Of a stretch of 18,325 bases of DNA, positions 8,730 through 14,383 are shown piece after piece. This DNA is from UBA6136 sp044351045 (GTDB taxonomy: Bacteria; Pseudomonadota; Gammaproteobacteria; Methylococcales; Methylococcaceae): positions 1 through 18,325 of the forward strand of contig JBILGM010000054.1 of NCBI GenBank assembly GCA_044351045.1, in the 5' to 3' direction. The notes beneath the pieces were generated by a model. The model ran no database searches. It was not told the DNA's origin and saw nothing but the letters and a program-made list of their open reading frames with translations. The position numbers and the translations under genes are program-made. Positions within the stretch are counted from its first letter, which is position 1; each line of letters opens with the position of its first letter.

Positions 8730-8936
8730 TCAACCCAGCGGGTAGCCCTTGGCCTGAACCGCCGACTTGATGGCATTTAGATTGGTTTTGGTTTCATCAA
8801 ATTCGACCTGAACACTGCCATCCTGGGAGGACGCCTTGCTCGAAATCACGCCAGACACCGCGTCGGCGGCTGATTGGACGGTTTTCTCGCAACCGCCACA
8901 TTTCATGCCGGTCACTTTGAAAGTTGCATTTTGCAT
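8730..8936 (-). CDS. heavy-metal-associated (HMA) domain protein, copper chaperone-like
   Basis: A 68-residue single HMA domain with the metal-binding loop GMKCGGC (Cys13 and Cys16) and the usual beta-alpha-beta-beta-alpha-beta length. Such proteins carry Cu(I), or less often Zn or Hg, to P-type ATPases or buffer it in the cytoplasm. No copper ATPase, cueR-like regulator or mer gene is nearby, so its partner is unknown. A GAGG ribosome binding site sits inside a perfect 15-base palindrome directly before the ATG. The gene lies between a DUF4389 gene and mdh on the same strand; the linkage to mdh is probably only positional. Confidence 0.88.
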   Translation of the reverse strand: MQNATFKVTGMKCGGCEKTVQSAADAVSGVISSKASSQDGSVQVEFDETKTNLNAIKSAVQAKGYPLG

Positions 8937-8951
8937 AGTGAGGTCCTCACT
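8937..8951 (-). promoter_or_regulatory. 15-base palindrome over the HMA gene ribosome binding site
   Basis: AGTGAGG and CCTCACT form perfect 7-base arms around one central base, immediately upstream of the HMA ATG. The GAGG of the likely ribosome binding site is inside it. With a one-base centre it cannot fold as a hairpin without opening inner pairs, so it fits a dimeric repressor operator at least as well as an RNA structure. It does not resemble the CueR operator as I know it. It could be chance. Confidence 0.35.
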
Positions 8952-9033
8952 GATGATCGTTGACGTTAGAAATTGCGGTTGACCGCACGGCGGTCATGGC
9001 GAGCGAATCTATGGCTGTCCAGGCCACCCTCGC

Positions 9034-9315
9034 CTAATCCAGATTGACTTTACGGCTATTGAATGGAAAGGGCTTGTCGTTGGTGTTGTAGCTCAAATAG
9101 AGCCAAATACGGTAGATGTAATCGGCTACCGACTTGCCGACTCGCTGTGCACCGGAACTGGGTTGAGCGCCGATCAGATGCATGACAATCTGCACCAGCA
9201 GCACACCCCACAACACGAATCGCACAATGCCGAGAATAACGACATAAACCACGATGTATATCAGCCTGACGAAAAAATTGCCGGGCTCGAAGGAATCAGG
9301 TTCGATACTGGACAT
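9034..9315 (-). CDS. DUF4389 membrane protein
   Basis: A 93-residue protein with a long hydrophobic region at about 14-48, enough for one long or two short membrane helices, followed by a polar tail with aromatic clusters (YIYRIWLYLSYNTNDKPFPF). The layout and the RVGKSVADYIYRIWLYLSYNTNDKPFPF-type tail match the DUF4389 family, whose function is unknown. It is first of a possible minus-strand run with the HMA gene (97 bases further on) and mdh, and is divergent from the alkB-like gene. No strong ribosome binding site is seen. Confidence 0.8.
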   Translation of the reverse strand: MSSIEPDSFEPGNFFVRLIYIVVYVVILGIVRFVLWGVLLVQIVMHLIGAQPSSGAQRVGKSVADYIYRIWLYLSYNTNDKPFPFNSRKVNLD

Positions 9316-9425
9316 ATCTGCTGCTAATCAATGGATTGAGATGGAGGACTGACGTAACCTAACGGCCACTAGGATAAAGCTGGAAATCACGCCAGCCAAC
9401 GACCCGAAAGCATACCCCAATCGCC

Positions 9426-10007
9426 ATGCGTGTGTTAAATCGAGAGGGTGAAATCGACTATCAGGAGGATTTCCTTAGCACCGAGGAAGCGGACAGACTC
9501 TTCCTCGCGCTGGAAGCCACCATGAACTGGCATGAGGAGTTCATCCGCATGGCTGGCCGCTCAAGCCGTGTGCCGAGAAGCGTCGCCTGGCACGGCGATG
9601 CCGACGCGGTCTATCGCTACTCGGGGGTTCGACATGAACCCCGCCCGTGGACGACCGATCTATGGGCACTGAAATCCCGATTGGAGGCTGTTTGCGGCCA
9701 GCGTTTCAACAGCGTGCTCGGCAACCGTTACGCGGATGGTCAGGATGCCATGGGCTGGCATGCCGACAATGAACCGGAGCTCGGCCCCGCGCCGGTTATT
9801 GCCTCACTCAGCCTGGGTGCCGAACGCCGTTTCGATATCCGCCACAACACCAGCCGCAAGATTCGGCACCTGCCGCTATCGCATGGGAGTCTCCTGACGA
9901 TGAGTGGCTCTTTTCAATTTCACTGGCAACACCGCATTCCTAGACAAACCGCAATCACAGCGCCACGTATCAATCTGACGTTTCGCCTGATCCACCCGAA
10001 CACCTGA
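9426..10007 (+). CDS. AlkB-like 2-oxoglutarate/Fe(II) dioxygenase (nucleic-acid dealkylation)
   Basis: A 193-residue protein of the AlkB family, closer in layout to the ALKBH2/3-like group than to E. coli AlkB. The double-stranded beta-helix signatures are intact: HxD iron ligands in GWHADNE (His112, Asp114), the third ligand in WQHRIPR (His169), and the 2-oxoglutarate-binding arginines in RINLTFR (Arg181, Arg187). NRYADGQDAMGWH (100-112) is typical. The family removes alkyl groups such as 1-methyladenine and 3-methylcytosine from DNA or RNA by oxidation. No ada or alkA gene is nearby. Its stop is 2 bases before the small putative zinc protein, so the two are probably coexpressed. No clear ribosome binding site is seen at the ATG. 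Confidence 0.92.
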   Translation: MRVLNREGEIDYQEDFLSTEEADRLFLALEATMNWHEEFIRMAGRSSRVPRSVAWHGDADAVYRYSGVRHEPRPWTTDLWALKSRLEAVCGQRFNSVLGNRYADGQDAMGWHADNEPELGPAPVIASLSLGAERRFDIRHNTSRKIRHLPLSHGSLLTMSGSFQFHWQHRIPRQTAITAPRINLTFRLIHPNT

Positions 10008-10009
10008 CC

Positions 10010-10195
10010 ATGGCCGACATCCTTCCCTTTCGCCGTCCTAAGGCTTCAGAGAAGCATCAGGGCAATACCTTGTGCCGCCGTGGCTTTCACAAGTGGCAAG
10101 TCGACAAGGCCAGGGTGTTCGACGTTAAGCAAGGACGACTGATGACGGTCCATCGCTGCACCCGCTGTGGCGCAGTCAAACATGAACTGCTCTGA
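10010..10195 (+). CDS. small putative zinc-binding protein
   Basis: A 61-residue basic protein starting 2 bases after the alkB-like stop. Cys22 and His27 (CRRGFHKW) and Cys50 and Cys53 (CTRCG) form a C-x4-H...C-x2-C set that could bind one zinc ion as a ribbon. The segment between them, with VFDVKQGRL, looks like a beta hairpin. I do not recognise a named family. The tight spacing to the alkB-like gene suggests translation coupled to it and possibly a shared job, but that is inference. Base composition matches its neighbours. Confidence 0.7.
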   Translation: MADILPFRRPKASEKHQGNTLCRRGFHKWQVDKARVFDVKQGRLMTVHRCTRCGAVKHELL

Positions 10196-10254
10196 CACAT
10201 CGAGATCCTGCCAGCGCAAGAAATCGCCGACGCAGAAAACTAACAGCCAGGCTA

Positions 10255-10656
10255 TCAGCCCAAACAGCGGCGCATGAAGCTGTATAAATCCTGCTGCCGA
10301 AATTCCTCGAGGCTCCATGGCCGGCGGTCGATCATTCCTAATTCCTCATAAGGTACGACATACACTTCTGCCGACATCGCACCCAGCCCCTGAGCTAAAA
10401 CCTTGAGCGTTTCACGACGGTAGAACTTATCCTCGAATCGATCCAGCCGCGCCCAGACTCCGGCATCAAGAGCAGGGTATAAGATGCCATCGGTCACTGC
10501 GCCCGTCTGCGCTACCAGACCGGGGTAACTCAGGTTCTTGAGCCGATAGCGTGCATACCCCTCGATCGAGGCCGGGTGACCGAATCCCCGCTGACCGGTA
10601 ACAGCGGCAAACACCTCGCAAAGCTGCAAGCTTCCGTAAGCAAAAAGGTGCGGCAT
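10255..10656 (-). CDS. gamma-glutamylcyclotransferase-like (GGCT/AIG2 family) protein
   Basis: 133 residues from the ATG at 10656. The N-terminal FAYGSL (5-10) is the family's substrate-binding loop, followed by YPGLV, a GILY strand and LDRFEDKFYRRE with the conserved acidic residue. The family includes enzymes that release 5-oxoproline from gamma-glutamyl peptides and others of unknown specificity; the exact substrate is not readable. The frame is open to an ATG at 10701 (148 residues), but the family usually begins a few residues before YGSL and the extra 15 residues look like non-coding sequence, so the shorter form is preferred. It is divergent from the HerA-like ATPase gene. Confidence 0.82.
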   Translation of the reverse strand: MPHLFAYGSLQLCEVFAAVTGQRGFGHPASIEGYARYRLKNLSYPGLVAQTGAVTDGILYPALDAGVWARLDRFEDKFYRRETLKVLAQGLGAMSAEVYVVPYEELGMIDRRPWSLEEFRQQDLYSFMRRCLG

Positions 10657-10731
10657 GAGAAAACCAAAGGTTTGTTTGGGGCTGCTAATATTAACGGCCA
10701 TGGCACTTTTTTATTACCCGGAAGCACAGGA

Positions 10732-12162
10732 ATGACCGCAAACCAAATACTCATCGGCAAGGGCGATCTGCCCTGTGTCCTTGAAGGCCGCTATGCCAAT
10801 CGTCATGGACTGATTGCCGGCGCGACCGGTACGGGCAAAACCGTGTCCCTGCAGGTGTTGGCCGAGGGCTTCTCCGACCTGGGCATTCCGGTTTTCCTGG
10901 CTGACATCAAGGGCGATCTTGCCGGACTCGCTATGCCCGGCGAGAAAAACTCCAAAGTTGCCGAGCGTGCGGCCGATATGGGCCTCAAAGACTATCGCGT
11001 GCGATCCTACCCGGTCGTATTCTGGGATGTGTTTGGCAAGCAGGGCCACCCGGTGCGTGCGAGCATTTCCGACATGGGGCCGCTGCTACTTTCACGGTTA
11101 CTAAGCCTGACTGATATTCAGCAAAGTGTTCTTACCCTGCTTTTCAAGTACGCCGATGACCGGGGTCTGTTGCTGCTAGATCTCAAGGATCTGCAGTCAT
11201 TGATCGCCCATGCTTCGGAAAATACGGCGGAACTAGGCAAGCAATACGGCACCGTCAGCAAGCAGACGCTGGGCATTCTTCAGCGCGAACTGGCGGCGCT
11301 GGAGCATCAGGGTGCTGATCACTTCTTTGGCGAGCCCTCGCTGCAACTGGAAGATCTACTGCAAACCACGCTCGACGGACGTGGGCATATCAACATCCTG
11401 GCCGCCGACAAGCTCTTCCTTAAGCCCAGTCTTTACGCGACCTTTCTGCTTTGGCTTCTCTCCGAACTTTATGAAAATCTTCCGGAGCGGGGTGACATGG
11501 AGCTGCCCCGGATGGCCTTTTTCTTCGATGAGGCACACCTGCTCTTTGATGATGCCCCCAAGATTCTTATCGACAAGGTCGAGCAGGTCGTGCGCCTGAT
11601 TCGCTCCAAGGGCATCGGCGTTTACTTCATCACGCAGAATCCATTGGATGTACCGGAAAAAATTCTGGGCCAACTCGGCAACCGCATTCAGCATGCCCTG
11701 CGTGCATTTACGCCCAAGGATCAGAAAGCCGTGAAGGCGGCGGCGGACACTTTCAGGGCTAAGGAAGGACTGAATGTCGCAGCGGTGATCACGGAACTGG
11801 GTGTGGGGGAAGCCCTGATATCGACGCTGGCAGAAGGCGGCGTGCCCAGTCCGGTGGAGCGCGCCAAGGTCTGTCCGCCTCACTCGCGGATGGGCGCGAT
11901 CACGCCGGAGGAGAGGCAAACCGTTATTCAGCGGTGTCCCTATCGCGAACGCTATGCTGAGCTTATCGATCGGGAATCCGCCTACGAGCTACTCAGCGTA
12001 AGGGCCGAGGAGTCCGTCAGCACGGCAGGCATGGGAATGGAAATCCAAGGCTTCCTCGAAAAAGCCGCCAAAAGCGCAATGACGGCGGCGAGTTCGGAAC
12101 TGGGCCGCAGGATCGGCAAACAGCTTTTGCGCGGTATTCTGGGATCGCTGGGCAAACGCTAA
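10732..12162 (+). CDS. HerA-like ATPase of the YjgR/DUF853 family
   Basis: A 476-residue P-loop ATPase. Walker A, GATGTGKT, lies at 30-37, preceded by ANRHGLI. Walker B, FFFDEAH, carries Asp266 and Glu267, and the C-terminal SELGRRIGKQLLRGILGSLGKR tail matches E. coli YjgR. These are HerA/FtsK-superfamily proteins of unknown cellular function, thought to pump nucleic acid. The frame is open back to 10576, but the upstream part runs through the divergent GGCT-like gene; the ATG at 10732 with GGAAG about 8 bases before it gives the usual family N-terminus. The stop codon directly abuts the convergent rdgB stop. The gene is complete. Confidence 0.93.
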   Translation: MTANQILIGKGDLPCVLEGRYANRHGLIAGATGTGKTVSLQVLAEGFSDLGIPVFLADIKGDLAGLAMPGEKNSKVAERAADMGLKDYRVRSYPVVFWDVFGKQGHPVRASISDMGPLLLSRLLSLTDIQQSVLTLLFKYADDRGLLLLDLKDLQSLIAHASENTAELGKQYGTVSKQTLGILQRELAALEHQGADHFFGEPSLQLEDLLQTTLDGRGHINILAADKLFLKPSLYATFLLWLLSELYENLPERGDMELPRMAFFFDEAHLLFDDAPKILIDKVEQVVRLIRSKGIGVYFITQNPLDVPEKILGQLGNRIQHALRAFTPKDQKAVKAAADTFRAKEGLNVAAVITELGVGEALISTLAEGGVPSPVERAKVCPPHSRMGAITPEERQTVIQRCPYRERYAELIDRESAYELLSVRAEESVSTAGMGMEIQGFLEKAAKSAMTAASSELGRRIGKQLLRGILGSLGKR

Positions 12163-12780
12163 TTAACCTGTAACTTTCTGAAATTCCGGCGCGCCCATGA
12201 GCGCCGACGCCAGGGAGCGTAAGGCTTGGCTTCGGTGGCTGATGCGGTTTTTCAGATCCGCATCCAGCTCTGCCGAAGCGCGCTGGTGTTCAGCCACGTA
12301 AAACAGCGGGTCGTACCCAAAGCCGGCGGAGCCCCGCGCTTCCGCTAGGATTAAGCCAGGCCAGACACCTTCGGCGATGACGGGGCTGGGATCTTCGGTG
12401 TGGCGCAGATACACCATGACACAGCGGAAACGGGCGGTACGCATGGCCAGAGGCACCCCTGCGAGCGCCGCTAATAATTTCTCGTTATTTTTGGCATCCG
12501 TCGCGCCTGGCCCGGCAAAGCGAGCAGAATGGATGCCCGGCGCCCCACCCAGCACATCGACCTCCAGCCCAGAGTCGTCCGCAATGGTCGGTAAACCAGA
12601 GATCGAAGCAGCATGCCGCGCCTTGATCAGCGCATTTTCAACAAAGGTCAGCCCGGTTTCATTGGCATCACCCACACCGAACACGGACTGAGGCATCACT
12701 GTCATATCATGCTCTGCCAATATGGCCTGGATCTCGCGGATCTTCCCGGGATTGTTACTGGCGAGGAGAACTTTTTTCAT
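12163..12780 (-). CDS. rdgB: XTP/dITP diphosphatase (non-canonical purine NTP pyrophosphatase)
   Basis: Hydrolyses dITP, ITP and XTP to monophosphates, preventing deaminated purines from entering DNA and RNA. The 205-residue protein has SNNPGK (8-13), FVENA (46-50), ADDSG (67-71, catalytic Asp69), GFGYDP (153-158) and the C-terminal NRISHRSQA base-recognition segment, all in the expected order. A purine-rich AAGG/AAAGAAG stretch precedes the ATG. Gammaproteobacterial rdgB often sits near an oxidase-like hemW gene, which is absent here. It converges with the HerA-like ATPase gene with no bases between the two stop codons. Confidence 0.96.
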   Translation of the reverse strand: MKKVLLASNNPGKIREIQAILAEHDMTVMPQSVFGVGDANETGLTFVENALIKARHAASISGLPTIADDSGLEVDVLGGAPGIHSARFAGPGATDAKNNEKLLAALAGVPLAMRTARFRCVMVYLRHTEDPSPVIAEGVWPGLILAEARGSAGFGYDPLFYVAEHQRASAELDADLKNRISHRSQALRSLASALMGAPEFQKVTG

Positions 12781-12907
12781 CTTCTTTAACCTTAAAAAAG
12801 CGCCGAACCTCAGCAGTAAATAGCAAGGCTCGTGCGAATCTTGATTGTGTCGGTGTCTGTCACCGGCCTGAAGTACAACAGAAAATCATTGGAAGAGAAT
12901 AAAGACC

Positions 12908-13486
12908 ATGAGTAAGATACTGACCGAAGTTCTGAAAGCCAACGAAGGCTATGCCAGCCGTTTCACCCAGGGTGACCTGGCGCTGCCACCGGCGCGGGGC
13001 TTTGCCGTCCTGACCTGCATGGATGCACGCCTTGATCCGGCCAAATACGCCGGCCTGTCCGAAGGCGATGCTCACGTCACCCGCAATGCCGGTGGCCGCG
13101 CCAGCGATGACGCCATCCGCTCACTGGTCATCTCCCACAAGCTGCTTGGCACCCAGGAATTCTTCGTCATTCATCACACCGATTGCGGTATGCAGCTGTT
13201 CAACAATGACATCATGGGTGATTTGCTGAATAGCAGTCTCGACACCGCCTCCATTGATGCCAGCGGCTGGCATGACAACGGCAATTATCCCGGCTCTGCG
13301 GATGGCAAGTACATCAACTGGCTGACCTTCAAGAACAACGAACTGAGCGTGCTGGAAGATGTTCAACGCATCCGCAACCACACCCTCGTGCCCAACTACA
13401 TACCGATTTATGGCTTCATCTACGACGTCAAAACCGGCAAGCTGGTCGAGGTGCCTGAGGCCATGAAGGCGGGCAGTCCGGCATAA
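12908..13486 (+). CDS. beta-class carbonic anhydrase
   Basis: A 192-residue beta-carbonic anhydrase interconverting CO2 and bicarbonate. Zinc ligands are Cys37 in TCMDARLD, with the Asp39-Arg41 catalytic dyad, and His90 and Cys93 in HHTDCGM; RNAGG (59-63) is the conserved substrate-side loop. It belongs to the shorter branch common in bacteria and actinobacteria rather than the E. coli Can type (inference from length and the MDARLDP motif). No carboxysome, sulfate-permease-like transporter or cynate gene is adjacent, so its role is probably general bicarbonate supply. GGAAGAG stands about 10 bases before the ATG. A strong hairpin follows the stop by 10 bases. Confidence 0.93.
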   Translation: MSKILTEVLKANEGYASRFTQGDLALPPARGFAVLTCMDARLDPAKYAGLSEGDAHVTRNAGGRASDDAIRSLVISHKLLGTQEFFVIHHTDCGMQLFNNDIMGDLLNSSLDTASIDASGWHDNGNYPGSADGKYINWLTFKNNELSVLEDVQRIRNHTLVPNYIPIYGFIYDVKTGKLVEVPEAMKAGSPA

Positions 13487-13493
13487 AGACAAA

Positions 13494-13530
13494 CTTGGCG
13501 CGGACCTGGCGAAACCGGGTCCGCGCCGGT
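13494..13530. terminator. strong hairpin between convergent carbonic anhydrase and rph genes
   Basis: GGCGCGGACC at 13497-13506 pairs perfectly with GGTCCGCGCC at 13518-13527, and three more pairs (one G-U) narrow the loop to CGAAA, giving a 13-pair stem. On the + strand the following bases are poor in T. On the minus strand the stem is followed by AAGTTTGTCTTT, a partial T tract. It probably terminates rph and may also protect or end the carbonic anhydrase transcript. A smaller perfect hairpin (GGCCGC-ACAC-GCGGCC, 13543-13558) lies next to it. Confidence 0.6.
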
Positions 13531-13576
13531 CTGATTTCTGGCGGCCGCACACGCGGCCCGGAAGAGAACCCGCGAA

Positions 13577-14302
13577 TCAATCCCTGGGAATTTCCAACGC
13601 TTCGCGTTGATGTTGCATCAAGTTGCCGATGCCTTTGGCAGCCATATCAAGCATGGCATCCAATTCATTACGGCGGAACGCATGACCTTCGGCGGTGCCC
13701 TGCACTTCGATGAAGGCACCCACATCATTCATGACAACGTTCATGTCGGTCTCAGCATCACAATCTTCCCGATAGTCAAGGTCCAGCACCGGCACACCCT
13801 GGCAGATACCGACGGAGACCGATGCGATTTGGCCATGAATCGGATTGACTTTCAGACGCCGGACCTTCATTAAGTGCTGAACGGCCAAGCTAAGGGCCAC
13901 GAATCCTCCGGTTATCGAGGCAGTGCGAGTGCCACCATCGGCCTGGATGACATCGCAATCGATCGTGACGGTGCGCTCACCCAATGCCTGGAGATCCAGC
14001 GCGGCACGAAGGGAGCGACCAATGAGTCGCTGAATTTCCATGGTTCGACCGCCCTGTTTTCCACGCGCGGCCTCGCGACCGGAGCGTTCATGAGTGGCAC
14101 GAGGTAACATGCCATATTCTGCGGTGATCCAGCCGCTACCCTTGCCTTTGAGAAAGGGAGGCACCCTGTCCTCGATACTGGCAGTGCAAATCACTCGGGT
14201 ATCGCCAAATGACACCAACACAGAGCCTTCCGCATGCTTGGTAAAGTGGGGCGTAATGACTATTTCGCGGAGTTGATCGGGCTGTCGGCCGCTCGGTCTC
14301 AT
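13577..14302 (-). CDS. rph: ribonuclease PH
   Basis: Phosphorolytic 3'-5' exoribonuclease that trims tRNA 3' ends and takes part in rRNA maturation and decay; works as a hexamer. The 241-residue protein begins with the family hallmark MRPSGRQPDQLR and contains GDTRVICTASIE, GWITAEYGMLPRATH, and the phosphate-binding/catalytic ADGGTRTASITGGF and DLDYREDCDAETDMNVV segments. The open frame extends up to 14611, but that extension crosses the divergent acylase start and is not family-like. An ATG at 14314, four codons upstream, is an equally possible start. The sequence is complete, unlike the frameshifted rph of E. coli K-12. A TATACT at 14335-14340 may be its -10 element. Confidence 0.96.
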   Translation of the reverse strand: MRPSGRQPDQLREIVITPHFTKHAEGSVLVSFGDTRVICTASIEDRVPPFLKGKGSGWITAEYGMLPRATHERSGREAARGKQGGRTMEIQRLIGRSLRAALDLQALGERTVTIDCDVIQADGGTRTASITGGFVALSLAVQHLMKVRRLKVNPIHGQIASVSVGICQGVPVLDLDYREDCDAETDMNVVMNDVGAFIEVQGTAEGHAFRRNELDAMLDMAAKGIGNLMQHQREALEIPRD

Positions 14303-14334
14303 GATATCGCTCATCTCGGGTAAAACAGAAAAAC

Positions 14335-14342
14335 AGTATAAC
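14335..14342. promoter_or_regulatory. overlapping divergent -10-like elements between rph and the acylase gene
   Basis: AGTATAAC reads TATACT on the minus strand, about 21-33 bases upstream of the two possible rph starts, and TATAAC on the + strand, about 42 bases upstream of the acylase ATG. The two share bases, so only one polymerase could use the site at once. No good -35 hexamer is seen on either side, so this is a weak sequence match. Confidence 0.25.
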
Positions 14343-14383
14343 CCAATCCCACTTACCCTCTTGGCCCACATCTTTTTGTGCTT

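Noticed and set aside
10576..12162. Long 528-residue reading of the HerA-like ATPase
   Set aside because: The first 52 residues lie over the GGCT-like gene; the family N-terminus and a ribosome binding site support 10732.
12851..12865. CGGTG/CACCG inverted repeat upstream of the carbonic anhydrase gene
   Set aside because: Arms of only five bases are common in GC-rich DNA and no promoter element is placed to match.
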